A DNA stretch of 33,821 nucleotides from an uncultured Prevotella sp. (GCA_938028745.1 CALIZL010000107.1:1-33821); one strand, 5' to 3'. Counted from the stretch's first letter, positions 1 to 9,010 are shown. Made by a program: numbers and translations. The notes: generated by a model from the letters alone, not told the origin.

Positions 1-57
1 ATGTTTAGACTTTCAAAGATTTATGCGTAGTCCCCACTAATCTTCCGCTGAGCCTTT

Positions 58-160
58 GTAAGTTGATGAGTATGTGATTTTATAGGTTTAAGATTTTTTG
101 AGTGTGTAAGTTAATAAGCTGATGTGTTCGGGAGTTGTTGGGTTTTCGTGAGTTTATGAG
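58..160. repeat. F3 octamer-periodic low-complexity repeat, copy 1
   Basis: From about position 60 the sequence can be written as consecutive 8-nt words such as AAGTTGAT, GAGTATGT, GAGTGTGT, AAGTTAAT, AAGCTGAT and GAGTTGTT. They share a (G/A)AGTT(G/A)AT-like theme. Part of it, around GGGAGTTGTTGGGTTTT, matches the reverse complement of the octamer block near 23765-23891. It has no coding potential. Positions 1-57 show nothing recognisable. Confidence 0.6.
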
Positions 161-180
161 CCAGTGGAATGTATGCAAGG

Positions 181-222
181 GGGAAAGAAAAATCGCTGTA
201 AAACGTTAGTCTTACAGCGATT
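181..222 (-). terminator. Rho-independent terminator of tRNA-Ser
   Basis: A perfect 11-bp stem pairs 191-201 with 212-222 around a 10-nt loop. Read on the minus strand it is followed by a T-rich tract (TTTTTCTTT). It lies about 54 bp beyond the tRNA 3' end. Confidence 0.85.
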
Positions 223-275
223 ATTGTTTGTCTTTGCCAAGAGAAACATCTCTTTTGGCTTAGTTAAGACGCTTG

Positions 276-363
276 CGGAAGATGAGGGATTCAAACCCCC
301 GATACCCGAAAGGGGTATACCGGATTTCGAGTCCAGCGCATTCGATCACTCTGCCAATCTTCC
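276..363 (-). tRNA. tRNA-Ser (anticodon CGA)
   Basis: An 88-nt class II tRNA on the minus strand. The 7-bp acceptor stem pairs 357-363 with 277-283, and 276 is the discriminator (G in the RNA). The anticodon loop reads CT-CGA-AA, which decodes UCG serine codons. A long variable arm (ATACCC pairing with GGGTAT) is typical of tRNA-Ser. The T arm carries GGTTTGAATCC. CCA is not encoded, since CAA follows the discriminator. A TACCTTTG box at 374-381 and a terminator at 181-222 suggest a monocistronic unit. Confidence 0.95.
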
Positions 364-373
364 AAATGCGGTG

Positions 374-381
374 CAAAGGTA
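374..381 (-). promoter_or_regulatory. -7 box of the tRNA-Ser promoter
   Basis: On the minus strand this reads TACCTTTG, an exact match to the Bacteroidetes TAnnTTTG -7 element. Transcription would begin a few bases before the tRNA 5' end at 363. No TTTG -33 element is seen at the usual spacing. Confidence 0.6.
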
Positions 382-630
382 ACAATAAAATCACAAATAC
401 ACGCATTTCAAGCGATATTTTTCTTATTCATGCCATATTAATGCGAACAAGGCGTGGACAAAATGGTTTATTCTAGCTTTCTTGCTGCGCCTTTTCGCGT
501 TGTGTGATGGAGAATTGCATTGGCGATAATGGTTTAAGGCATGTTCTAAAAAATACACGCTTGTTTCTTTTCTCTTTTTAAAGTTAGCACTTCACTGCCT
601 TTTTCTTTGTTCAGTTCGCTCTGCAACGTC

Positions 631-728
631 TTTTGTCTTTATCTGGCATCTTTCCCTTACCTTTTCAGTCGCATAGTTCACTATGTTCCACCAAGAAGTA
701 AGAGAAATATGCGCAGATAAAGTCTAAA
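631..728. repeat. F2-type long imperfect hairpin, diverged copy 1
   Basis: A long imperfect palindrome. TTTATCTG near 638-645 pairs with CAGATAAA near 714-721, TTTCCCTTAC (651-660) pairs nearly perfectly with 698-707, and CATAG (672-676) pairs with CTATG (681-685) around a TTCA loop. The core aligns base by base with the F2 cores near 10021-10085 and 33338-33406, with covariation in the apical stem. It lies just past the stop of the GH125 gene and may also end that transcript. The rest of 382-756 shows nothing else recognisable. Confidence 0.65.
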
Positions 729-756
729 AAACAACGATCGGTTTGGTTTAAACGAT

Positions 757-2226
757 TTACTTTTTCACCTGAATGCTATTCAGCAAATCAACTTTTCCGT
801 CGTTGATTAGTTTCAAAATCAGTTCGCCGAACAGCGTGTTAGGCCACGCAAACCATGCGCGGGTGTATTTGTGGGCATCGTCTTTGTTGAACGATTCGTG
901 CATAACGCCCGTGTTGCCATCCGTTTCCATCAGCATTTTGATACATTGTTTTATCTCTTCATCGTTTTGCGAGGTGAATGCTTTGAGCATAATGCTCATT
1001 GGCCAAGGATAGTTTGCACCGATATGCGGGCCGCCGATGCCTTCGCCTGCCGCTCCTTTAAAGAACCAAGGGTTGTCTTCGCTCCAAACAAAGCGGCGTG
1101 TGTTTTGGTAAATGGGGTCGTTTAATGGCACATCGCCCATGTAACCAAGTGCCAAAAGGCTGGGTACATTGGCATCGTCCATCAACACTTTTCCGCCATA
1201 TCCATCTACTTCAAAGGCGTATATCTTGCCATACTTGGGGTGTCCGGTTATGGCATACTTCTTTAAAGCGGCTGCAACCTCGTTGGAAAGCTCTTTACAC
1301 GACTGACTTAGTTCCTGATTCTTGTTTACTTTCGCGAGAATTTCGGCGGCTTTGTTCATGGCCGACACAGCCATGAAGTTAGACGGAACGAGGAAAAGCA
1401 TCGTTGTTGCATCGTCGGATGGACGGAAACAAGAGGCGATAAGGCCCACTGGCTTTACTGGCGAACCATATCCATCGCCGCCCAACGTTTCGGTTTGACG
1501 TGTCGATTCGCGCTCAAAGCGATATTTACCTGGTCCGTCTTTACGCTGTTGTTCTTTAAATGTGGCCAATATCTTCTTAACGGCTTCTTGCCAAAGCGTG
1601 CCAAATACAGACGTATCGCCCGTAACTTGCCAATAGTGGTAAGCCAAACGGATGGGATAACAAAGCGAGTCTATCTCGTATTTACGTTCAAACACCTCTG
1701 GTTGCATATCCGTTTTGTCGGTTATATGCCCTTCGCCCGTTGGCCCATCGTTAAAAGCATTGGCGTAGGGGTCGATGTTAATCTGTCGCAATTGCCTAAG
1801 AATAACGCCGCGAATCATGGCTTTAAGCTTGGGGTCTTTGTTGGCAAACTGCACATAGGGCCACACCTGCGCCCCCGAATCGCGGAGCCACATGGCCGGA
1901 ATGTCGCCCGTGTAGACGAAAGTATCGTCTTCGCCATTTACTTTTCGGTAATGAACGGTTGTTTCTAAGGTGTTAGGGAAACAGTTTTCGAACATCCAAG
2001 CAAGGTATCTGTTGCCTTTAAGCAACTTCTTTACCTCTTCTATCTTTTTGTCGATAACCTTAGAACGGAACAGCCTGTCCTTTACGTCGGGACGTTTACT
2101 AACATAGAGGCGCGTGTTGTCGGCAATGGCCTCGATGTATTCTTGTCCGTACACTTTGTTCTTTTGGGCCAACATTTGTTGGCTGGGCAGGGCTAGTAAT
2201 GCCAGTGCCAAATAGAAAGATTTCAT
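757..2226 (-). CDS. Glycoside hydrolase family 125 exo-alpha-1,6-mannosidase (secreted)
   Basis: A 489-aa protein recognised as GH125 (formerly DUF1237). Characterised members remove terminal alpha-1,6-linked mannose, for example from N-glycan mannose. An N-terminal signal peptide (about residues 1-20, ending SQQMLA) implies export to the periplasm or cell surface. Family hallmarks are GDIPAMWLRDS at 107-117, FERKYEIDSLCYP near 179-191 and GAAGEGIGGPHIG near 391-403. By motif, D186 is the likely acid and E395 the likely base; this is inference. Length is normal for the family. It begins 69 bp after thrC with no clear promoter of its own, so read-through from the thr operon is possible, though the functions are unrelated. 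Confidence 0.92.
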   Translation of the reverse strand: MKSFYLALALLALPSQQMLAQKNKVYGQEYIEAIADNTRLYVSKRPDVKDRLFRSKVIDKKIEEVKKLLKGNRYLAWMFENCFPNTLETTVHYRKVNGEDDTFVYTGDIPAMWLRDSGAQVWPYVQFANKDPKLKAMIRGVILRQLRQINIDPYANAFNDGPTGEGHITDKTDMQPEVFERKYEIDSLCYPIRLAYHYWQVTGDTSVFGTLWQEAVKKILATFKEQQRKDGPGKYRFERESTRQTETLGGDGYGSPVKPVGLIASCFRPSDDATTMLFLVPSNFMAVSAMNKAAEILAKVNKNQELSQSCKELSNEVAAALKKYAITGHPKYGKIYAFEVDGYGGKVLMDDANVPSLLALGYMGDVPLNDPIYQNTRRFVWSEDNPWFFKGAAGEGIGGPHIGANYPWPMSIMLKAFTSQNDEEIKQCIKMLMETDGNTGVMHESFNKDDAHKYTRAWFAWPNTLFGELILKLINDGKVDLLNSIQVKK

Positions 2227-2295
2227 TTATTTATTGATTAGGGGTTTTGTTTTGTAATGGGCATGTTTAGAACTGGGCAATAGTGCTCGCATTGT

Positions 2296-3606
2296 TTAAC
2301 GTGGCGCGTTTTGTAGAAGGAAATCCTTGAACTTGCCAAACGAATTGTTCATGGGATAGGTCTGCTTGCGCCCTTGCATAAAGCGAGCCAGCCTTTCGGG
2401 GATGTCTATTGGGGTGGGCAGCACAGCATCTACCGTTTCTTTGAACTTGGCGGGATGCGCCGTTTCGCAGAAAACGCCATGCTCGTTCTCGCTGAGCGAC
2501 AGCTGCAATGCCTTATATCCGCATGCGCCATGTGGGTCGAGCACATAGCCTGTTTGTTGGAAACAGTCGCGTATGGTTGCTCTTATCTCGTCGTCGTTGA
2601 AACGGAAACCTGCAATTAGTTGGCTTATCGTGTGGTGATTGCCGCCATATAGGTCGTAAATTCGGGCAAAATTGCTGGGATTTCCTACGTCCATAGCGTT
2701 GGCGATGGTCTGAACACTGGGCTTTGGCTGGTATTTACCCGTTTGCAAATATTGGTAGAAGACATCGTTGGCATTGTTGGCGGCGATGAAACGCTTTACA
2801 GGTAAGCCCATGCGATGGGCGAATAAGGCCGCCGTGATGTTGCCGAAGTTGCCGCTTGGCACGCAAAATACCAGTTCGCTGTGTAGCTCCTGCCTTTTCA
2901 TCTGCGCATAAGCGTAGAAGTAATAAAACGCTTGGGGGAGAAAACGAGCCACATTTATGGAGTTGGCCGACGTTAGGAGCAACTGCTCGTTCAGCTCTTT
3001 ATCCATGAAAGCCTGCTTTACCAGGGCCTGACAATCGTCGAAAACGCCCTCAACCTCGATAGCTGTGATGTTTTGTCCCAACGTAGTAAACTGACTTTCC
3101 TGTATCGTGCTTACCTTTCCTTTTGGATATAGCACGTAAACGTTCACTCCTTCGACACCTAAGAAACCATTGGCCACGGCCGAACCAGTGTCGCCGCTTG
3201 TGGCCACTAGCACGTTGATTGCTTGTTTGTGGTCTTGACCTACAAAGTGGCTTAGTAGTCGAGCCATGAAACGCGCTCCTACATCCTTGAAGGCCAAAGT
3301 AGGCCCGTGAAACAATTCTAAGGCGTAGCGATTGGCTTGAACGGGCACAACAGGACAATCGAAAGCCAGTGTTTCGTTCACAATTGTTCGCAGGGCGGCT
3401 GCCTCAACGTCTTCGCCGAAGAAGGCTTGTGCCACTGTAAAGGCTATGTCTTGAAAGGAAAGTTTGTCTATCTGTTCGTAAAACGTTGTGGGTAAAGCTG
3501 CTATTCGTTCGGGCATGAATAGCCCATTGTCGGCAGCCAAGCCCCTAACCACCGCTTCGCGAAGGTCTACCATCTCCGTTTTACCATTCGTACTGTAATA
3601 TCTCAT
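2296..3606 (-). CDS. thrC: Threonine synthase
   Basis: A 436-aa PLP enzyme that converts O-phosphohomoserine to threonine, the last step of the pathway. The PLP-lysine motif HGPTLAFKDVGARF places the Schiff-base lysine at K107. The phosphate-binding loop ATSGDTGSA follows near residue 140. The N-terminus MRYYSTNGK and the total length are typical of the E. coli-like class of ThrC. It is the last gene of a thrA / PGM-like / thrC run on the minus strand. A 171-bp gap separates it from the gene upstream; part of that gap is octamer-like low-complexity sequence and no consensus promoter was found in it. Confidence 0.96.
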   Translation of the reverse strand: MRYYSTNGKTEMVDLREAVVRGLAADNGLFMPERIAALPTTFYEQIDKLSFQDIAFTVAQAFFGEDVEAAALRTIVNETLAFDCPVVPVQANRYALELFHGPTLAFKDVGARFMARLLSHFVGQDHKQAINVLVATSGDTGSAVANGFLGVEGVNVYVLYPKGKVSTIQESQFTTLGQNITAIEVEGVFDDCQALVKQAFMDKELNEQLLLTSANSINVARFLPQAFYYFYAYAQMKRQELHSELVFCVPSGNFGNITAALFAHRMGLPVKRFIAANNANDVFYQYLQTGKYQPKPSVQTIANAMDVGNPSNFARIYDLYGGNHHTISQLIAGFRFNDDEIRATIRDCFQQTGYVLDPHGACGYKALQLSLSENEHGVFCETAHPAKFKETVDAVLPTPIDIPERLARFMQGRKQTYPMNNSFGKFKDFLLQNAPR

Positions 3607-3777
3607 CTGTGGTTTAATGTTTATGAGTTATTGAGTTTGTGGGAGAGTTTGTTGCTAAGCTTGGGCATTTTTATGGTTTATTGCCTTGGTCTTACGGCTT
3701 ACAGATGGACAAACCGTAATGCGTTTGAATGCCGAGGAACTTTTAAACTTAACAACTCACTAACTGACGAACCGCAA
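3607..3777. repeat. F3 octamer-like sequence between thrC and the PGM-like gene
   Basis: The edges of this 171-bp spacer contain words such as ATGAGTTA and TTGAGTTT (3612-3645) and ACAACTCACTAACTG (about 3750-3765). They resemble the F3 repeats at 58-160 and 23765-23891. The centre is ordinary sequence. A short plus-strand ORF crossing it runs antisense into the neighbouring gene and is not supported. Confidence 0.35.
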
Positions 3778-5022
3778 CTATTGAATGTGCATAAATGCTT
3801 GCATAAACTGGTTTGGCCTAAGCAAACCGTAGCTACCACTTTTGCAACTCTGCTCGTCGAAGGTCTGAACGGCATCTGCTGCGATGCCCTCGTGCCATAT
3901 CAAGAACGGCACAGGCTCGTCTACATGTGTGCGAACCTCCACGGGGGTGGGGTGATCGGGTAGTATGGCGATACATATTGGTTCGTTCCAACTTTTCACC
4001 TTATTATATATAGACCCCACAATACGACTGTCTAAGGCCTCGATGGTTTTGAGTTTCAATTCTAAATCGCCGTCATGTCCTGCCTCGTCGCTCGCCTCAA
4101 TGTGCAAGTAAAGGAAGTCGTCGTGCCTTAAAGCCTCAATAGCAGCTGCTGCTTTGCCTTCGTAGTTGGTGTTGTAAAGTCCTGTTGCGCCCTCAACGAC
4201 GATGTTTCGCAAGCCTGCATAATGGCCAATGCCGCGTATAAGGTCTACCGCAGAGATTACCGACCCCGACTGCACATTGGGATATAGCTGGGTAAGCGTT
4301 TTCATTGCCGGGCGATAACCGCCGCCCCACGGCCAAATGCTGTTGGCTTGGAGCTTTCCTTTGGCCGCCCTTTGCTTGTTCAAGGGATGGTTAGAAAGCA
4401 CTTGTTGCGACTTTATTATCAGTTCGTTAAGCAAAGTTGCCGTTTCTCTGGCCGTCATTCTGCCCACTTCGCGCACGTCTTCCCAGCCTTCTTGCGGTTT
4501 AACGAGCAAGGGTTGCCAAGGCTCATCGGGGTGATCATGCGGTGGGGTGCACTCGATATGCTTGTTACCTCCTTTTATAATAAGCAAGTGACGATACTGA
4601 ATGCCCATAGCGAACTTTACTACATCCGAGGACAAGGCCTTGTTTAAAGCCTCGATGAGCGGCTCGCTTTCTTCGGTTTTGAGGTGTCCACCGTGGTGAT
4701 TTCTTATCAATCCGTCTGCCAAAGTAAGGATGTTACAGCGCAAGGCGAGGTCTGTGGGCTGCATATCGTAGCCAATAGAGGCTGCCTCTAATGGCCCCCT
4801 CCCCTCGTAAACCTGGCTTAGGTCGTAGCCTAAGATGGCAGTATTGGCCACTTCCGACCCCGGAGCGAAACCTTCGGGGATGGTTTGCAGCATGCCTGTT
4901 CGGCCTTGTCGGGCTAATAAATCCATGTAAGGCGTATGTGCGTGTTGCAACAACGTCTTTCCGCCTAGCCGTTCAACGGGATGATCGGCCATGCCGTCTC
5001 CAAGAATAATGAGATGTTTCAT
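3778..5022 (-). CDS. Phosphoglycerate-mutase-like protein, probable homoserine kinase
   Basis: A 414-aa member of the alkaline phosphatase superfamily, related to archaeal-type cofactor-independent phosphoglycerate mutase. It starts with the metal-binding LGDGMAD (D9) and has the nucleophile region PGSEVANTAILGYD (candidate Ser56). Further metal-binding stretches are ASDEAGHDGDLE and LPDHPTPVEVRTH. A subfamily of these proteins has been proposed as the missing homoserine kinase (model TIGR02535) because it sits between ThrA and ThrC in genomes lacking ThrB. That is exactly the context here: 11 bp after thrA, ahead of thrC, and no GHMP-type ThrB in the window. The specific substrate remains an inference; a glycolytic mutase role cannot be excluded. 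Confidence 0.88.
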   Translation of the reverse strand: MKHLIILGDGMADHPVERLGGKTLLQHAHTPYMDLLARQGRTGMLQTIPEGFAPGSEVANTAILGYDLSQVYEGRGPLEAASIGYDMQPTDLALRCNILTLADGLIRNHHGGHLKTEESEPLIEALNKALSSDVVKFAMGIQYRHLLIIKGGNKHIECTPPHDHPDEPWQPLLVKPQEGWEDVREVGRMTARETATLLNELIIKSQQVLSNHPLNKQRAAKGKLQANSIWPWGGGYRPAMKTLTQLYPNVQSGSVISAVDLIRGIGHYAGLRNIVVEGATGLYNTNYEGKAAAAIEALRHDDFLYLHIEASDEAGHDGDLELKLKTIEALDSRIVGSIYNKVKSWNEPICIAILPDHPTPVEVRTHVDEPVPFLIWHEGIAADAVQTFDEQSCKSGSYGLLRPNQFMQAFMHIQ

Positions 5023-5033
5023 TGCACATGAAG

Positions 5034-7469
5034 TTAAATGTTGGCAATGCTCATGATGTTGGCAAATACGCCGGCAGCGGTTACATCCGCACCAGCTCCA
5101 TAGCCTTGTATCTGCATGGGATATTGCTTATAGCGTTCGGTTGTAAGCAAAACGATGTTGTTTGAGCCTTCCAGGTTGTAAAATGGGTGGCTCTTGTCTA
5201 CGGCTTGCAGGCCAACACAGGTCTTGCCGTGGTCCATTGTGGCCACAAATCGCCACCGTTTCTCCTCTTTTGCCAATTGTTGGCTCTGCCGTTCAAAGTC
5301 GGAATCGAGCGTGGGAAGGTTCTCCCAAAACTCTTCTAACGAGCCTTCAAAGAAACTGTCGGGTACAAAAAGCCGTTTCTCCACATCGGCTTGTTCCGCC
5401 TTATAGCCTGCCTCGCGTGCCAAAATCACGAGTTTTCTCACTACATCCGTGCCGCTAAGGTCGATACGCGGGTCGGGTTCGCTATATCCCTGCGCCTTTG
5501 CGCGGCGTACTGTTTCGGAGAAGGGAACAGCAGCCGAAAGCTCGTTGAAGATAAAGTTGAGTGTTCCGCTCAACACGGCCTCAATCTTCAAGATATGGTC
5601 GCCCGAGTTTCTCAAGTCGTTGATGGTACCGATGATAGGAAGACCTGCGCCCACATTAGTTTCGTATTTAAACTTCACGCCTCGCGTAAGCGCCGTTTGT
5701 TTTAGCCTTTCATACTTCTCGTATTTCGACGATGCAGCTATCTTATTGGCTGTAACGATACTTACGTTATGTTCTAAAAGCGTTTGATATAGGTCGGCAA
5801 CGTCTTTGCTAGCAGTGCAATCCACAAAAACACTGTTAAAGATATTCATCTCCAATATCCCGTTGCGCAGACTTTCGGGCGTGCATTTGTCGGCGTTTTT
5901 CAGCAGTTCTGCGTAGTTGTCTAGGTCTAGTCCGTTGCGGTCGAACATCATCAGCTTAGAACTAGCGATGCCAACCACGCGCAGTTTAAGACGTGAACGC
6001 ATGCGCAACTCTTCGGCTTGGCTCTTTATTTGCTCGATAAGCTTGCCGCCCACCGTGCCGATGCCACAGATAAAGAGGTTGAGTTCGGTGTATTCGGAGA
6101 GGAAAAAAGAATCGTGAATAACATTAAGCGACTTGCGCAAGAAGGCCGCCGACACCACAAACGAGATGTTTGTTTCGGCCGCTCCTTGTGCACAAGCAAT
6201 GACACTGATGCCCGAACGCCCAAGTGTGCCAAACAATTTGCCTGCAACACCTGGCGTGTTTCGCATGTTTTCGCCTACAATAGCGACGGTAGCTAGTCCG
6301 CTTTCGGCCTTCATGGGGAACATTGCGCCCATCTCTATTTCTTTCGCGAACTCGTTGTTTAGCACTTCTACGGCTGCTGCAAGGTCTTCTTCGCGCACAC
6401 CGATAGAGGTGGAGTTTTCTGATGATGCCTGACTAACAAGGAATACCGAGATACCATTGTTAGCCAAAACGGTAAATATACGGCGGTTAACGCCGATAAC
6501 GCCAACCATAGACAATCCTGCAACCGTGATGAGTGCAGTATCGTTAATGCTCGAAATGCCCCGTATGGGCTTATCTGTTTTCTCAACCTTTTGTTTGATG
6601 GTTGTACCCTCAGCTTTGGGGTTAAAAGTGTTCTTAATTCGTATGGGTATGTTCTTTACGCATACGGGATAGATGGTAGGGGGATAGATAACCTTCGCGC
6701 CGAAGTTGCAAAGCTCCATCGCTTCGGTGTAACTCAGTTCCTTTATGGTGTAAGCGGTCTTGATGATGCGTGGGTCGGCCGTCATAAATCCGTCCACGTC
6801 GGTCCAAATTTCCAATACTTCTGCATCTAGGGCAGCTGCAAGTATGGCAGCCGTGTAGTCCGAACCACCGCGCCCCAAGTTGGTTGTTTCGCCCGTATCT
6901 TGGTCTAACGAAATGAAACCAGGCACAAGCGATACGCGTGGTAGGGGCGAAAACGTATCTACAACAAGCTTATTCGTCAGTTCGCTATCTAGCACATGCT
7001 TCCCGTTTTTGCGTCGGGTCTTAATAAACTCGCGCGAGTCGAACCATTTAGAACCACGGATAAGTGCTGCCACGATATTCGAACTAAGTCTTTCGCCATA
7101 GCTCACGATGGCGTCTTGCGTTTTCTCGCTGAGGTCGCGAATAAGGAAAACGCCCGTATAAATGCTGCGCAACTGTTCGAAAAGGTTATCAACGGTGTTG
7201 AAAAGTTGCTCGCGAGCCGTGGTGTCGCTAATGATGGTGTCAATCATTTGGTGGTGTCGCGTCATCATTTCATCGAACTCGCCTCTCCATTTTTCGTTTC
7301 CACCTACGGCCATTTGCGCTGTGGCGATAAGTTTGTCGGTAATACCTCCCAATGCACTAACAACCACAATCACGGGTTGTCGCTTAGCCTCGGTTTCCAC
7401 AATGCGCTTTAAGCACAAAATACTCTTTACGGAACCTACTGATGTTCCGCCAAACTTTAAAACTTTCAT
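5034..7469 (-). CDS. thrA: Bifunctional aspartate kinase / homoserine dehydrogenase
   Basis: An 811-aa fusion enzyme catalysing the first and third steps of threonine synthesis. The aspartate kinase domain begins with KFGGTSVGS (5-13) and contains GRGGSDYTA (199-207). ACT-type regulatory domains span about 315-460 (for example VGVIGVNRRIFTVLANNGI). The homoserine dehydrogenase domain starts at the Rossmann motif LFICGIGTVGG (465-475) and includes VTANKIAAS, matching the family's ANK motif. Length matches E. coli ThrA. First gene of the minus-strand operon, with a -7 box at 7532-7539. Feedback control by threonine through the ACT domains is family knowledge. Confidence 0.97.
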   Translation of the reverse strand: MKVLKFGGTSVGSVKSILCLKRIVETEAKRQPVIVVVSALGGITDKLIATAQMAVGGNEKWRGEFDEMMTRHHQMIDTIISDTTAREQLFNTVDNLFEQLRSIYTGVFLIRDLSEKTQDAIVSYGERLSSNIVAALIRGSKWFDSREFIKTRRKNGKHVLDSELTNKLVVDTFSPLPRVSLVPGFISLDQDTGETTNLGRGGSDYTAAILAAALDAEVLEIWTDVDGFMTADPRIIKTAYTIKELSYTEAMELCNFGAKVIYPPTIYPVCVKNIPIRIKNTFNPKAEGTTIKQKVEKTDKPIRGISSINDTALITVAGLSMVGVIGVNRRIFTVLANNGISVFLVSQASSENSTSIGVREEDLAAAVEVLNNEFAKEIEMGAMFPMKAESGLATVAIVGENMRNTPGVAGKLFGTLGRSGISVIACAQGAAETNISFVVSAAFLRKSLNVIHDSFFLSEYTELNLFICGIGTVGGKLIEQIKSQAEELRMRSRLKLRVVGIASSKLMMFDRNGLDLDNYAELLKNADKCTPESLRNGILEMNIFNSVFVDCTASKDVADLYQTLLEHNVSIVTANKIAASSKYEKYERLKQTALTRGVKFKYETNVGAGLPIIGTINDLRNSGDHILKIEAVLSGTLNFIFNELSAAVPFSETVRRAKAQGYSEPDPRIDLSGTDVVRKLVILAREAGYKAEQADVEKRLFVPDSFFEGSLEEFWENLPTLDSDFERQSQQLAKEEKRWRFVATMDHGKTCVGLQAVDKSHPFYNLEGSNNIVLLTTERYKQYPMQIQGYGAGADVTAAGVFANIMSIANI

Positions 7470-7531
7470 CTATTGTTATAATTTAATATTGTGTTGCCCC
7501 AGAACAAATGAGGTTGAACATAATTTCGATG

Positions 7532-7539
7532 CAAAAATA
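7532..7539 (-). promoter_or_regulatory. -7 box of the thrA operon promoter
   Basis: The minus strand reads TATTTTTG, matching TAnnTTTG. A TTTG lies 23 bp upstream, slightly far for a -33 element. Transcription would start near 7525, leaving a leader of about 55 nt. That is too short for a classic thr attenuator, and no leader peptide rich in threonine codons is seen. Confidence 0.5.
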
Positions 7540-7877
7540 ACAATAAATAGATATACCACCAACAAACGGCCTAAATAATTAATGGTTAAATAAAGCTTAT
7601 TATCTTGCAATTCCCCGATTTCTTGGTTTTGTTACATATTATTATCGGGCTTAATACTTGCAGACTTAGCATGGGGGTAGGGAGTTAGAAAGAATAAAGA
7701 GCCGCAGAACTCACAAACACACAGCCTCAAAGCATCACCTTTTGGGGAATCTTAGGTTGCGCTGTGGCGATGTCGCTGATGGCTGTTAGCTGTGCAAAAC
7801 TGGGTGGCTATGTGTCGCATCGTGTCGTGCTCTTGATGTTAAAATCATGCCCAATACAGCCAAATAAGTGTAAGTTG
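7540..7877. other. Intergenic region between thrA and the ATPase gene
   Basis: About 340 bp between divergent genes. It holds a short octamer-like stretch around 7710-7740 (AACTCACA, AACACACA, GCCTCAAA). No ORF with credible family features, RNA gene or strong hairpin was found. Confidence 0.4.
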
Positions 7878-7909
7878 TTTGGTGTTTAGAAGGCTTATGC
7901 TTATATTTG
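7878..7909 (+). promoter_or_regulatory. Promoter of the AAA-type ATPase gene
   Basis: TTTG at 7878-7881, then 20 bp, then TATATTTG at 7902-7909. This is a full match to the Bacteroidetes TTTG-N(19-20)-TAnnTTTG promoter. Transcription should start near 7916, about 24 nt before the ATG at 7940. Confidence 0.8.
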
Positions 7910-7940
7910 CGAAAAAGTTCGTAACGAAAATTATCGCAAA
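7906..7940. promoter_or_regulatory. Nested palindrome from the -7 box to the start codon
   Basis: TTTGCGA (7906-7912), five bases, TTCG (7918-7921), TAA, CGAA (7925-7928), five bases, TCGCAAA (7934-7940). Both inverted repeats are perfect and share one centre. The outer arm starts within the -7 box and ends in the A of the start ATG. It could be an operator bound by a dimeric regulator, or, for the part within the mRNA, a hairpin near the translation start. Confidence 0.7.
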
Positions 7941-9010
7941 TGAAGAACCCATTTAAGTTTGGAACTATTGTTGAAGGTGAATACTTCACTGATAGGGACG
8001 ATGAACTGCAACGCATAAAGCAATTGCTTAACAGCGATAACCACCTGATACTTATCAGTCCTAGGCGGTTTGGTAAGTCTAGTCTGGTGAAGAAGGCGGT
8101 AACGCAAGTGGCGCGGCCGTGCATTTCGCTCAATCTGCAAATGGTTGTCAGCGTTGAGGGCTTGGCGGCAATGATATTGAAAGAAGTGTTTAAGCTGCAC
8201 CCGTGGGAAAAGCTTAAGCATCTGCTAAGTAGCTTTCGGGTTGTACCAACTATTTCTACCACACCAACGGGAGAAACCATCGACATCACTTTTCAAGCCA
8301 CAACCGATGCCACGGTGTTGATAGAAGATGCACTGCAATTGGTGGAAAAGGTGAGCGAAAAGGGAGAATCGATGGTGGTTGTGTTTGACGAGTTTCAAGA
8401 ACTGATGGGGCTAGACAAGGGCATCGACAAGCGATTGCGTGCCATTATCCAAACCCAACAGCATGTTAACTACATTTTCTTGGGCAGCCAAGAGTCGATG
8501 ATGACCGAAATTTTCGAGCGAAAGCGTTCGCCTTTCTATCGTTTTGGCGTGCTGATGCACCTCGATAGAATACCCCACGACAATTTTAGCCAATATGTTC
8601 TTGAACGATTGCCTGCCGATTGTGCGACGAAAACCGACGTGGTAGAGCAGATTTTAAGCACTACGCGTTGTCATCCGTATTATACGCAGCAGTTGGCCGC
8701 ACTTGTTTGGGACTTTCTGACTTACAAAAAGCTCGGTGCGGCAGAGGTGGTAGAGCAGGCCATTGCAACCCTTGTTCGTACGCACGACCTGGATTTTGAA
8801 CGTATTTGGCTCAATTTCAACAAGACCGACCGCAGCGTTTTGATGGGATTAGTAAGCAATGTGCAGCTTGCAAGCAACCGCCGACTTCCCACGAGTACGG
8901 TATACAGCAGCGTTAAGCGGCTAATGCAAAGCGGGTATGTAATAAAGCTGGATGCTTTTGAAGTTGAAGACCCATTTTTTGCGCGTTGGATAAGGCAGCG
9001 ACAGGCTTAG
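7940..9010 (+). CDS. AAA-type P-loop ATPase (ATPase_2-like) with C-terminal winged-helix-like region
   Basis: A 356-aa protein with Walker A SPRRFGKSS (40-48), Walker B VVVFDEFQE (146-154) and a sensor-1-like NYIFLGSQ (177-184). This is the pattern of the archaeal-type ATPase_2 / STAND-like family common in Bacteroidetes. The last 80 or so residues (DFERIWLNFNKTDRSVLMGLV ... SSVKRLMQSGYVI) look like a winged-helix DNA-binding domain. No partner gene is adjacent: it stands alone between the divergent thr operon and a repeat block. The role is unknown; family members are often assigned to signalling or mobile DNA without proof. The start is fixed by the promoter at 7878-7909. Confidence 0.85.
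   Translation: MKNPFKFGTIVEGEYFTDRDDELQRIKQLLNSDNHLILISPRRFGKSSLVKKAVTQVARPCISLNLQMVVSVEGLAAMILKEVFKLHPWEKLKHLLSSFRVVPTISTTPTGETIDITFQATTDATVLIEDALQLVEKVSEKGESMVVVFDEFQELMGLDKGIDKRLRAIIQTQQHVNYIFLGSQESMMTEIFERKRSPFYRFGVLMHLDRIPHDNFSQYVLERLPADCATKTDVVEQILSTTRCHPYYTQQLAALVWDFLTYKKLGAAEVVEQAIATLVRTHDLDFERIWLNFNKTDRSVLMGLVSNVQLASNRRLPTSTVYSSVKRLMQSGYVIKLDAFEVEDPFFARWIRQRQA

Noticed and set aside
3631..3963. 110-aa plus-strand ORF
   Set aside because: Overlaps the end of the PGM-like gene antisense and octamer-like spacer sequence.
7470..7531. Threonine attenuator leader peptide
   Set aside because: Leader is only about 55 nt and has no run of Thr/Ile codons or alternate hairpins.
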